Assembly (NCBI GenBank): GCA_028284005.1 | Contig: JANQSO010000003.1 | Coordinates: 1-64,000 of the forward strand | Origin: Flavobacteriaceae bacterium | GTDB lineage: Bacteria > Bacteroidota > Bacteroidia > Flavobacteriales > Flavobacteriaceae | Direction of reading: 5' to 3' | DNA length: 64,000 nucleotides | Part shown: positions 55,248-63,553 of the stretch, one piece after another | Layout of the letters: every line of letters begins with the position of its first letter | How positions within the stretch are numbered: the stretch's first letter is position 1 | Translations under genes and position numbers: made by a program | Notes under the pieces: generated by a model | Told to the model about the DNA's origin: nothing | The model's database searches: none | Seen by the model: only the letters and a program-made list of their open reading frames with translations

Positions 55248-56651
55248 ATGCAAAAAATTAGAAAATATTTGTTGTTACCGGGTTTTATCATTGTACTCTT
55301 CACCGGGTGTACAAATGATGATAGTTCCGGATATATTGGATTACTGCCTGAAGACGGGGAAGAATTTTCAGGCGGACAGACCACGATCTTTGATATATCT
55401 CCAAATGCATTTGGTTTTCAAGCTCCAAATTTAAATGATGAAGAAAGCCTGGATTTCTTTGTTGGAAATTCTCTGTTCAACCAGAACTGGGTAACAGCTC
55501 CTGCTTCCACTACAGCAAGGGATGGCTTGGGGCCTTTATTTAATTCGAGAGCTTGTTCGGGTTGTCATTTTAAAGACGGGAGGGGAAGGCCTCCGGAATT
55601 CAATGGAGAAATAAGTCATGGCCTGTTATTGAGATTAAGTATTGGCAATGGTGATTTCGGAGCGCCCTTACCAGATCCTAACTATGGAGGGCAATTGCAA
55701 GATCAATCTATCGAAGGGATAGATACAGAAGCCGGCTTCGAGATCACCTATATTGAAATACCGGGAAATTATCCGGATGGAAGCTCTTATTCATTAAGAA
55801 AACCTACGTATACCATAACCAACCTCACCCAAGGAGACTTGCTGGCAACAAATATTTCACCCCGTGTGGCCAACCATATAAGTGGAATGGGACTACTGGA
55901 AGCTATAGATGAAACCACTTTACTTTCACTTGCCGACGAAAATGACAGCGATAATGACGGGATCAGCGGTAGGCCAAACTACGTTTGGGATGTTACATCC
56001 GGTAGTGTTAAGATGGGTAGGTTTGGCTGGAAAGCAAATCAGCCTACTGTTCTACAACAATCTGCAGGAGCTTTTTCGGGAGACATGGGAATCACAAGTT
56101 CTTTATTTCCGGATGAGAACTGTCCGCCATCGGTAGATTGCGCTACTATTCCCAATGGAGGAACTCCGGAAATTGAAGATGAAAATCTTACAAAAATGGC
56201 ACTTTATGCAAGTACTTTGGCAGTTCCGGGAAGAAGAGATTGGGAAGATCAGGACGTTTTGGAAGGAAAAGCAATATTTGAACAAATAAACTGTACTGGT
56301 TGCCATACCCCTAAAATTATTACAGGAGCACATCCGTCAATTGACGCGCTTTCTAACCAAACCATACGGCCATATACCGACTTGTTACTACATGATATGG
56401 GGCCGGACTTAGCAGACGGAAGCCAGGACTTTCTGGCGACAGGTAACGAATGGCGAACTCCGCCTCTTTGGGGAATTGGCCTTTTTGAAACCGTAAACGG
56501 GCATACTTATTTACTACATGATGGAAGGGCCCGAAACCTGGAAGAAGCTATCCTGTGGCATGGAGGTGAAGCTGAAAATTCTAAAAATGAATTTAAGAAC
56601 CTACCCGCTACAGACCGTGAAAAATTACTTCTCTTTCTTAACTCATTATAA
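55248..56651 (+). CDS. Di-heme c protein of the DUF1111 (thiol oxidoreductase-like) family
   Basis: A 467-residue lipoprotein starting MQKIRKYLLLPGF (ATG 55248; the longer frame from 55182 adds no signal peptide) with lipobox LFTGC. It has two c-heme sites: CSGCH in SRACSGCHFKDGRGRPPEF (about 103-107) and CTGCH in INCTGCHTPK. Axial ligands are not evident beyond the usual His. DUF1111 proteins sit beside imelysins in many bacteria and probably handle electrons in the same iron pathway. Its stop overlaps the next ATG (TAATG). Confidence 0.92.
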   Translation: MQKIRKYLLLPGFIIVLFTGCTNDDSSGYIGLLPEDGEEFSGGQTTIFDISPNAFGFQAPNLNDEESLDFFVGNSLFNQNWVTAPASTTARDGLGPLFNSRACSGCHFKDGRGRPPEFNGEISHGLLLRLSIGNGDFGAPLPDPNYGGQLQDQSIEGIDTEAGFEITYIEIPGNYPDGSSYSLRKPTYTITNLTQGDLLATNISPRVANHISGMGLLEAIDETTLLSLADENDSDNDGISGRPNYVWDVTSGSVKMGRFGWKANQPTVLQQSAGAFSGDMGITSSLFPDENCPPSVDCATIPNGGTPEIEDENLTKMALYASTLAVPGRRDWEDQDVLEGKAIFEQINCTGCHTPKIITGAHPSIDALSNQTIRPYTDLLLHDMGPDLADGSQDFLATGNEWRTPPLWGIGLFETVNGHTYLLHDGRARNLEEAILWHGGEAENSKNEFKNLPATDREKLLLFLNSL

Positions 56652-57757
56652 TGAAAAAAAATATTGTATTTAGCAGTGTTCCGTTATTTGTAATACTATT
56701 GTTTCTTATAGCGACCGGTTGTGATAATGATGGAATTTCTGAAGATCAGGCGCAAATCGAGTATAACCGCAGGGACCAACTGAGGAATCTTTTTATCAAT
56801 GGAATTCTTCCATTACATGAAGAATTTGCACTGCAAACGGATGCGCTGTTCCAGGCTACGGAAGCATTTTCTAATGATACCTCTTTAGAGAACCTGTTAA
56901 CACTTCAGGAAGAGTGGAAAACTACAGCAAACTTGTGGAAGCGTTGTGAAGTATATGATATAGGTGATATCAAAGATAGTTTTATACATACTCGTATCAA
57001 TACCTGGCCAACAAATACCGCCAATATTGAAAGTTTTATAGGAGGCTCGGATCCCATAAATCTCAATTTCATAAATTCTGTCGGGTCTTCTTCAAAAGGG
57101 ATAGCGGCACTGGAGTACCTTCTTTTTAATGAAGACGTTACTACAACACTTAGCGACTTACAATCTAATTCACGTAGAATTGACTATCTGGCGGCACTTT
57201 CTGAAGACCTTAAAAATATTTCAGAAGAAATAAAAGGGTTGTGGAATGCCTATGGCCCTGTCCTTACTGAAGCCGTACAAAGTGACCTGGACGGAGGCCA
57301 GAACCAGACTGTAAATGCAATGGTGACCTTATTGGAAGAGATCATAATAAGTAAGCTGGGAAGGGCATTGGGAGATGCCAATGGAGGATTTACGGATATA
57401 GAAGAATTAGAAGCTTTCCGAAGTGATATTTCCTTAGAGATGATACAAAAGAATGTTGAAGAACTACGGAGGGCATTTAATGGAAGCTATAAAGAGAACA
57501 CGCGTAGAATTGGCTTTGATGATTACCTGGTCAATCTTGACAACATACAATTACGGGATGCAATAAAAGCTGCTTTTAATACAGTTGAAGAGCATATATC
57601 TACCTTCGATAATAGTTTAAACAATATACTACAAACCGATCCCGAAAAAGTTTTGGAGCTTAAGAATGCCTGCAACGAACTTTTAGTTTTGATAAAGGTA
57701 GATATGGCAAGTTTTATTGGATCTACCATTACGTTCAATGATAATGACGGGGATTAG
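56651..57757 (+). CDS. Second imelysin family lipoprotein
   Basis: A 368-residue lipoprotein with lipobox ATGC (about residue 24) and an imelysin-like fold: ATEAFSNDTSLENLLTLQEEWKTTANLWKRCEVYDIGD and INTWPTNTANIESFIGGSD. Where the first copy has GYHAIEFLLW, this one has KGIAALEYLLF, so the His of GxHxxE is replaced by Ala and only the Glu remains. It may have a different ligand or a structural role. It overlaps the DUF1111 stop and the HTTM start by one base each. Confidence 0.87.
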   Translation: MKKNIVFSSVPLFVILLFLIATGCDNDGISEDQAQIEYNRRDQLRNLFINGILPLHEEFALQTDALFQATEAFSNDTSLENLLTLQEEWKTTANLWKRCEVYDIGDIKDSFIHTRINTWPTNTANIESFIGGSDPINLNFINSVGSSSKGIAALEYLLFNEDVTTTLSDLQSNSRRIDYLAALSEDLKNISEEIKGLWNAYGPVLTEAVQSDLDGGQNQTVNAMVTLLEEIIISKLGRALGDANGGFTDIEELEAFRSDISLEMIQKNVEELRRAFNGSYKENTRRIGFDDYLVNLDNIQLRDAIKAAFNTVEEHISTFDNSLNNILQTDPEKVLELKNACNELLVLIKVDMASFIGSTITFNDNDGD

Positions 57758-59073
57758 TGTTTTTTAAAAGGTATCTATATTCTTCAACACATATTTTTCC
57801 TTTAGCGGTATACAGGACGGCTTTTGGCTTTTTAATGTGCTTCTCCCTGATACGTTTTATCGCCAATGGCTGGGTAGAGACATGTTACCTGGAACCGGAA
57901 TTTCATTTTACATATCAATATTTTGATTGGATACAACCTTTCGATAGTGCGATAGCTATGTACGGTATTATCTCAGTTTGTGCCTTAGCAGCTCTGTGTA
58001 TTGGATTGGGATTATTTTATAGAATGGCCACAGTTGTATTCTTCTTTTCTTTTACCTATCTCGAACTTATTGAAAAATCCTGGTATTTAAACCACTATTA
58101 CTTTGTTTCGATCATTGCCTTTTTGTTATGCCTTATACCTGCCCACAAAGGATATTCTCTGGATTCCAAATGGATACGAGGATTAAGGTCAAATAGTGTT
58201 GCTTCGTGGACCACATTTATTTTAAAACTTCAAATTAGCATCGTATATTTTTTCGCAGGAATTGCCAAACTGAAGCCCGATTGGTTGTTTGAAGCCATGC
58301 CATTAAAAATATGGCTTAAAGCAAAAACAGACCTGCCTCTAATAGGAGAATTATTTCAATATGAAACAACTGCTTACCTATTTAGCTATTTTGGAGTACT
58401 CTATGATCTTTCAATTCCTTTTCTTTTATGGAACAAAAGAACAAGGCCCTATGCATTTATCGCAGTTGTTGTATTCCATTCGTTGACTGCAATACTGTTC
58501 AATATAGGTCTATTTCCTTGGATAATGATTGCAGGATCTGTGATCTTTATAACTGCTGAAGAATGGAAAGAACTATTGAAGAAGACCCCGATAAACCTCT
58601 CTTTGGCAATAAAAGAACAATATTTTAAGCTCTCAAACCTTAAACTGATCTTTTTAGCTGTATTTTTTGCCATACAAGTGCTTTTACCACTTCGCCATTT
58701 TTTATACAACGAAAATATACTTTGGACAGAACGTAATTTTCGGTTTGGCTGGAATGTAATGCTGATGGAAAAGAATGGCTATTCTGTCTTTTATGTTGAA
58801 GATAAAGAAACGGGAAAACGCTGGGCCGAATACCCTAAGAATCACTTAACAATGATACAGGAAAAGCAGATGAGTTTTCAACCCGATATGATCTGGCAAT
58901 ATGCCCGGTTCCTGGAAATAAAGTATAAAGAAAAGGGATACAAAGATGTTAGCGTTACAGTAGACACCTATGTTACTTTAAATGGCCGGCCATCTCGTCA
59001 ATACCTTTCCGGGAATTTGAACCTTCTGGCAGTAGACAGGGACGATATTTATGATCATGTTTTAGAGGAATAG
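57757..59073 (+). CDS. HTTM / vitamin K-dependent gamma-carboxylase-like membrane protein
   Basis: A 438-residue integral membrane protein starting at a GTG (57757) that overlaps the imelysin stop (TAGTG). It has about six to eight hydrophobic segments and the HTTM family stretches FPLAVYRTAFGFLM, SWYLNHYYFVSIIAFLL and LQISIVYFFAGIAKLKPDWL. The C-terminal about 130 residues are soluble. HTTM proteins are bacterial relatives of the gamma-glutamyl carboxylase; here the clustering with imelysins suggests a part in the same envelope iron system. Whether it carboxylates anything is unknown. Confidence 0.85.
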   Translation: MFFKRYLYSSTHIFPLAVYRTAFGFLMCFSLIRFIANGWVETCYLEPEFHFTYQYFDWIQPFDSAIAMYGIISVCALAALCIGLGLFYRMATVVFFFSFTYLELIEKSWYLNHYYFVSIIAFLLCLIPAHKGYSLDSKWIRGLRSNSVASWTTFILKLQISIVYFFAGIAKLKPDWLFEAMPLKIWLKAKTDLPLIGELFQYETTAYLFSYFGVLYDLSIPFLLWNKRTRPYAFIAVVVFHSLTAILFNIGLFPWIMIAGSVIFITAEEWKELLKKTPINLSLAIKEQYFKLSNLKLIFLAVFFAIQVLLPLRHFLYNENILWTERNFRFGWNVMLMEKNGYSVFYVEDKETGKRWAEYPKNHLTMIQEKQMSFQPDMIWQYARFLEIKYKEKGYKDVSVTVDTYVTLNGRPSRQYLSGNLNLLAVDRDDIYDHVLEE

Positions 59074-59094
59074 CAATGTTCCAAAGAACAGACA

Positions 59095-59562
59095 TTAATT
59101 ATTAAAAGCCTTTTTGATCCGGCTGAGGTCGCGTTTGCTATCACGCTCTTTTATGGTTTCGCGTTTATCGTATTGCTTTTTACCACGTGCCAGGGCAATT
59201 TGCAGTTTAGCCAGACCTTTTTCATTGGTAAAAAGGAGTAACGGAATGATCGTTAAGCCGGAATTCTTTACTTCTTTCTCAAGTTTTTTAAGCTCACTAC
59301 GGTTCAGTAATAGTTTCCGTTCGCTTTTTGGGTTGTGGTTAAAATGCGTAGCGTGTGAGTATTCCTGTACGGTCATATTGATAACAAATAATTCATGTTG
59401 GTCATTGAACTCACAGAAACTTTCGGCAATAGATGCTTTGCCCTCCCGAATGGCTTTAATTTCGGTACCGGCCAATACAATTCCGGCCGTATATGTATCT
59501 AGGATCTCATATTCGAACCTGGCCTTTCGGTTTTTTATTTTTACATCTTTCTGAATTGCCAT
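59095..59562 (-). CDS. smpB: SsrA-binding protein SmpB
   Basis: Binds tmRNA and delivers it to stalled ribosomes. The 155-residue protein begins MAIQKDVKIKNRKARFEYEIL (ATG 59562; the upstream 19 residues are not family-like and overlap the promoter). Family stretches include AGIVLAGTEIKAIREGKASIAESF, LFVINMTVQEYSHA and a basic C-terminal tail (KRETIKERDSKRDLSRIKKAF). The tmRNA gene itself is not in the window. Confidence 0.96.
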   Translation of the reverse strand: MAIQKDVKIKNRKARFEYEILDTYTAGIVLAGTEIKAIREGKASIAESFCEFNDQHELFVINMTVQEYSHATHFNHNPKSERKLLLNRSELKKLEKEVKNSGLTIIPLLLFTNEKGLAKLQIALARGKKQYDKRETIKERDSKRDLSRIKKAFNN

Positions 59563-59569
59563 AACGAAG

Positions 59570-59577
59570 CAAAAATA
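59570..59577 (-). promoter_or_regulatory. -7 promoter element of smpB
   Basis: The minus strand reads TATTTTTG followed by C, seven bases upstream of the smpB ATG. Confidence 0.5.
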
Positions 59578-59654
59578 GGAAGATTCATAGAATCTCTGCC
59601 ATAAAACTTCGTTTATCATGTAAGCATTTACTTATTTTACATACAAATAAACCT

Positions 59655-60404
59655 ATGAAGTACCTGGCTGTTGTTTTTACCATTCTATTCTTTGTTTCCT
59701 GTAATAAAAAACAAGAAGCAGTAACTGCGCAATCGATCATCGATAAGGCAATTGAAAATTCATGCAGTGGCAATTGTGGCCATGCCCTTATCGATTTTAC
59801 CTTCAGGGACCGCTGTTATATAAACAGGCGCAATGGCGGAGCATATCAATTGGAACGGATTACTTCAGATTCTACGGGTGTTACACATGATATTCTTACA
59901 AATGACGGCTTTACGCGCTATAGGAATGATACCCTCATTACTGTAGTAGATTCTATGGCAGTCAAGTACTCAAATAGTGTAAATTCCGTACACTATTTTG
60001 TACAGTTACCGTTTGGTTTGAATGCTCCTGCAGTACAAAAGGAGTTGTTGGGAGAAGCTACCATTAAAGGTGAACCGTATTATGAAATTGGTGTCACTTT
60101 CACCGAAGAGGGAGGAGGAACCGACTTCGAAGATGCTTTTGTTTATTGGGTGCATAAAGAGAATTATACTGTAGATTATCTCGCATACAGCTATGCTGTA
60201 GATGGCGGTGGAATTCGATTTCGTGAAGCCTATAATCCACGTATGGTAGAAGGCATAAGGTTTGTGGACTACAATAATTACAAACCCGAAACTCTGGATA
60301 TTCCTTTAACTGAATTGGATACGCTATTTGAAGCGAATCGGTTAAAACTACTTTCTAAAATTGAAACGGAAGCAGTGGGTGTAGAACTAATTTCAAAGGG
60401 CTAA
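59655..60404 (+). CDS. DUF6503-like lipoprotein
   Basis: A 249-residue lipoprotein (lipobox FVSC, Cys about 16). The mature protein begins NKKQEAVTAQSIIDKAIENSCSGNCGHA and is rich in beta-strands, with RNGGAYQLERITSDSTGVTHDILTNDGFTRYRNDT and YYEIGVTFTEEGGGTDFEDAFVYWVHKENYTVDYLAYSY. It fits the DUF6503 family of Bacteroidota lipoproteins, related in style to LolA-like folds; this name is from memory. Function unknown. It ends against the convergent phosphatase gene with a four-base overlap. Confidence 0.75.
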   Translation: MKYLAVVFTILFFVSCNKKQEAVTAQSIIDKAIENSCSGNCGHALIDFTFRDRCYINRRNGGAYQLERITSDSTGVTHDILTNDGFTRYRNDTLITVVDSMAVKYSNSVNSVHYFVQLPFGLNAPAVQKELLGEATIKGEPYYEIGVTFTEEGGGTDFEDAFVYWVHKENYTVDYLAYSYAVDGGGIRFREAYNPRMVEGIRFVDYNNYKPETLDIPLTELDTLFEANRLKLLSKIETEAVGVELISKG

Positions 60405-60934
60405 TTTACAGTTAGGACCTGTACATTCTTTTCGTCCCCGGCTACTGTAACGACGTATAAACTTCCATTATCGTTATCCGCCATATCGGGATAAGTATCT
60501 TTACCTGTTATGGCATTTACAAATCTTGGTGTTGTATTGCTGTGCCCAACAATTAAAACGGTTTTCCCGGTGGTCTGAGCTTTAAAATCCTCGCTGTACA
60601 TATCACCTGGATCGTAGTTCTCTATTGTAATACCTTGATCGTTAGCTGTTGCCGTGGCAGTTTGCATGGTACGATTATAATTGGTGGAATAGATACGGTC
60701 AAAAGCTATTTCTTTAAAAAGAGCTGCCCAATTTTCTGCCCGTTGTAATCCTGCTTCGGTAAGTTGGGGGTTCCTGTTGGCCGGGTCACTACGGTCTTTT
60801 TCCGCGTGGCGTATTAGATAGTAAGTTGTAATAGTAATTTTTTCGGGAGTAGTTTCAACAGTCTTTTTTTCTTCAACAGAATTGCAGGAAATAAAGGCTA
60901 TGGAAAAAGCAAATAAAATAAATAGGTTTCGCAC
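60401..60934 (-). CDS. Exported histidine phosphatase (SixA/phosphoglycerate mutase fold)
   Basis: A 177-residue lipoprotein with lipobox FISC. The catalytic RHAEKD motif is at about residues 42-47 and the second catalytic His is in VLIVGHSNTTPRFVN. PQLTEAGLQRAENWA and YSTNYNRTMQTA are typical of the branch 1 fold. It removes phosphate from a small molecule or peptide in the periplasm; the substrate is unknown. Confidence 0.88.
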   Translation of the reverse strand: MRNLFILFAFSIAFISCNSVEEKKTVETTPEKITITTYYLIRHAEKDRSDPANRNPQLTEAGLQRAENWAALFKEIAFDRIYSTNYNRTMQTATATANDQGITIENYDPGDMYSEDFKAQTTGKTVLIVGHSNTTPRFVNAITGKDTYPDMADNDNGSLYVVTVAGDEKNVQVLTVN

Positions 60935-61257
60935 AGTTTTTCAGTTTTAGTGTTTAAATGTACAAAATCTAAAAACCAAACCTAACTGCTCCAACTAACT
61001 ACAAAGGGAGTTCAATTACAAATTCTGAAGAATAGTAATTGCCGAATAGGTTATGGTGATCGTTGTAATAAAAGCAATATAGATAGCTAAGACATTGTTA
61101 TACTTTTTCTTGCCGGGCTTTTTTTCCGAAGTAATTATTTGTGTTTTCATTTTGTTGATCATTTATGACCGATGTATTAGATAGACGAATGAAACGCATA
61201 TTTTGTTACAACTATCTTTGAATGATCAGAAGAAAATAAATTGTAACTACCTGTAAT
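60935..61257. other. Intergenic region holding a small ORF
   Basis: 323 bases between the phosphatase start and the redoxin fusion stop. A 44-codon open frame on the minus strand (61016-61150) is the only structure seen. Confidence 0.6.
61016..61150 (-). CDS. 44-residue single-span membrane peptide
   Basis: An ATG-to-TAA frame of 44 residues. The first 18 are hydrophilic and strongly basic (MKTQIITSEKKPGKKKYN), and the rest is one hydrophobic segment (VLAIYIAFITTITITYSAITI). This is the shape of a small inner-membrane protein with the basic end inside. It sits 107 bases downstream of the redoxin fusion on the same strand. I recognise no family. Confidence 0.5.
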   Translation of the reverse strand: MKTQIITSEKKPGKKKYNNVLAIYIAFITTITITYSAITILQNL

Positions 61258-62991
61258 TTAGTCGTCTAAGGTGTAGTTGAAAAAACCGATCAGCATTTCG
61301 TCCGTACTTTGTATTCCGAAGGTGAGTTCTTGTTCGGGATCGGGATTAAAAGGATTTTGATAGGTATTATCAAAAATACCTTCCACAACAATTTTGGAAC
61401 CCTTTGGAATGGATTTAGGTTCCTTTAAGCAATACAGGCGCTGCCAGTTAAAATTGAAATCCGGAACCGAAACGATTATTTCTTTTCTTCCGTCGGGATA
61501 TTGTACCGAAAAAGTAATACTCTTTCCACGGTAATGCATATGTGGCATTATATAATGCAATTTGATATCTCTGTGAATAGAATCTTCTGCAATGAGCTTT
61601 ACATTTTTTCCGAAAGGAGGAATTACGAATTCGGTATTGGAAGGTGAGAGGGGGTAAAATTCTTTTTTTGGAATCGTATCGTGATAGTAGAGGCCAAGAA
61701 CTGTCTGGTCCGTTTCTTCTTTACCTGTTGCCGTATAGTGCATTTGTATGGTGAGTTCCGTGTTCTTTGGGAGAAATATTCCTGACTCCTCAGGAAACAG
61801 GGTAGACTGTATACCGGAACCTCCAAGTGCAATGAAATTATCGGTCCATTTGCGTTGTTCACGATCGGTAACAGGGCTTCCTATGTCTGCTTCGGTATTT
61901 GTGATAACTACGTGATGAACAACTTTAGGGTTTCCGGGTTGTATTTCGATCCCTTTTAACCATTTGTCTTCAGAATTTTTTAGTGCGATCTTTTGATAGC
62001 GGTAGCGAAGGCGCCCGCTAGGAGGAATGCTTTCCGTTTCCATCTTATATATCTCATCCGGATTCCCGTTTTGCCATAATTTATTCAATGGCGGAATTGT
62101 AGTAAGCAAGTCTTCTCCTTCACCGCGAAGCATCCCATTATCGATCCAGGCAACTATCTTTCGTGCATTGGAATCTTCCAGGGCGAAGGAGTTGGAAAAC
62201 TCTCCAATATGGGGGTCTGCTTTCCAGGGAGGCATACGTTTACTTAACAATACCTGTTTCATCATGGCGGACCAGCCTACGATCTTATTATAATCGGTCA
62301 TGGACCAGGGGGCGATACCGCCTTCAATATGGCATTTCGCACATTTTTGCTCAAGAATAGGAGCAATGTCTTTGGTATATGTAAGTGTATCTTCTTTATG
62401 GATCTTTGAAAGCCTGGTTACGGTGCAGCCCCTTGTCATCTCTTGTTTTTGTACAGGCGTTCTTCCCTTCAGAACAGCATCCAATGCGTCTTTTAGATAA
62501 TTATCTGAAGCCATGTTCTTTTGTACCTCATAATCCAGCCGATTATTAATGGGCCCCCGGTAAAGGATCTTCCGGGTAGTGGGGTGGAGTATGATCGCTT
62601 CGGCGGTGATCGTAATGTCAAGTTCATCAGCGATCAGCTGAGCGGCATCGTCCAGTACCGGAACCTGAAAATTGAATTCTGAAGCTTCCTCTTTAATACT
62701 TTCCCGATCGTCCTGAATGTTACTATTGAGCATAAAGAAGGTGAAACCTTTTTCATGGTATTCCGAAGCAATTTCATGAAAATCTGTTAACGCATTCCTT
62801 ACGATAGGGCAGCCATTGCCCTGTACCCAAAGGACGATGGCTTTACTGTTGTTGTAATAGGAAAACCTGTGAAACCCTCCGGATTCATCATATAAAGCGT
62901 AGTCATTTGTACGACTGTCTGTAATGGCTTTGGGCTTATTGCATGCAATAAGGCTAAGTACTAAGACTATATAAAAAGCGATTTTGGGCAC
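61258..62991 (-). CDS. Lipoprotein fusing redoxin, cytochrome c and copper monooxygenase domains
   Basis: A 577-residue lipoprotein when started at the GTG at 62991 (MPKIAFYIVLVLSLIACNK; lipobox Cys17). The frame extends to 63078, but that would overlap the thioesterase gene and hide the signal peptide. Domains: redoxin (about 30-170, with Cys61 in NGCPIVRN), a c-heme site CAKCH at 217-221, and a DBH/PHM-like copper region: His359-His360 and His418 for one copper, His484-x-His486 (PHMHYRG) and Met566 (TDEM) for the other. All six copper ligands of the family are in place. Substrate unknown. Confidence 0.85.
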   Translation of the reverse strand: MPKIAFYIVLVLSLIACNKPKAITDSRTNDYALYDESGGFHRFSYYNNSKAIVLWVQGNGCPIVRNALTDFHEIASEYHEKGFTFFMLNSNIQDDRESIKEEASEFNFQVPVLDDAAQLIADELDITITAEAIILHPTTRKILYRGPINNRLDYEVQKNMASDNYLKDALDAVLKGRTPVQKQEMTRGCTVTRLSKIHKEDTLTYTKDIAPILEQKCAKCHIEGGIAPWSMTDYNKIVGWSAMMKQVLLSKRMPPWKADPHIGEFSNSFALEDSNARKIVAWIDNGMLRGEGEDLLTTIPPLNKLWQNGNPDEIYKMETESIPPSGRLRYRYQKIALKNSEDKWLKGIEIQPGNPKVVHHVVITNTEADIGSPVTDREQRKWTDNFIALGGSGIQSTLFPEESGIFLPKNTELTIQMHYTATGKEETDQTVLGLYYHDTIPKKEFYPLSPSNTEFVIPPFGKNVKLIAEDSIHRDIKLHYIMPHMHYRGKSITFSVQYPDGRKEIIVSVPDFNFNWQRLYCLKEPKSIPKGSKIVVEGIFDNTYQNPFNPDPEQELTFGIQSTDEMLIGFFNYTLDD

Positions 62992-63005
62992 AAAGATGTT
63001 TTTTG

Positions 63006-63013
63006 CGAAAGTA
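63006..63013 (-). promoter_or_regulatory. Possible -7 element of the redoxin fusion gene
   Basis: The minus strand reads TACTTTCG, one mismatch from TAnnTTTG, 14 bases before the GTG at 62991. Confidence 0.35.
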
Positions 63014-63022
63014 CTAAAAAGC

Positions 63023-63508
63023 TTACACCTTTTGTGTTTTGAAAGCCAAAATCCGCTCTTCAAAAGAGGTTTCATCAATTGGATTCAGGACCGTTTTGAA
63101 TAGTTCCATAAAGTCTTTGGTATGTGCCTCTCTTTTTTGTTTTAAAAGGTTAAAATGTACATAGGTACTCCACATGACAGCTTTTAATTCGGTTTTGTCT
63201 GCATTATACATTCTCATCTCTATGTTTATGGTTGTATCACTGTAACCAAGCATTTGAGATTCGATGACAATATTTTCCATAGTAAAGGCAGGGCGGATAT
63301 AGGCAATTTGATTGGTTCCCACTACCCAGCTCTTACCTTCTTTACGGGCCATTTTATAAATATCAATGTCGTAATACGAGATCAATTGATCCTCGCGCGC
63401 ATTTACCATATAGTTAAGGTATTCTGCATTGTTAAGGTGATTGAAGGGATCGCAATGTTGAAAGCGAATGATGGTTTTTGTCTCCAGTACTTTAGGTAGA
63501 TCTTTCAT
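63023..63508 (-). CDS. Acyl-CoA thioesterase-like hotdog protein
   Basis: A 161-residue protein with the N-terminal hotdog stretch IIRFQHCDPFNHLNNAEYLNYMVNAREDQL, in which the Asp of CDPFNH matches the catalytic position of 4HBT thioesterases. The rest (ITQIAYIRPAFTMENIVIESQMLGYS-like, TNQIAYIRPAFTMENIVIE) is the second half of the fold. It lies downstream of a 16-base palindrome and a TetR gene, suggesting regulated detoxification or lipid metabolism. Its stop is 32 bases from the redoxin GTG. Confidence 0.82.
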   Translation of the reverse strand: MKDLPKVLETKTIIRFQHCDPFNHLNNAEYLNYMVNAREDQLISYYDIDIYKMARKEGKSWVVGTNQIAYIRPAFTMENIVIESQMLGYSDTTINIEMRMYNADKTELKAVMWSTYVHFNLLKQKREAHTKDFMELFKTVLNPIDETSFEERILAFKTQKV

Positions 63509-63520
63509 AAATATTAGTTT

Positions 63521-63536
63521 TATACCAATTGGTATA
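63521..63536. promoter_or_regulatory. Perfect 16-base palindrome, probable TetR operator
   Basis: TATACCAATTGGTATA is fully self-complementary. It lies 12 bases upstream of the thioesterase start and 18 bases after the TetR stop codon. Confidence 0.6.
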
Positions 63537-63553
63537 TTATTAGATAAAAAAAA

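Noticed and set aside
62992-63078. Extended N-terminus of the redoxin fusion
   Set aside because: It overlaps the thioesterase stop and displaces the lipoprotein signal peptide; GTG at 62991 gives a normal lipobox.
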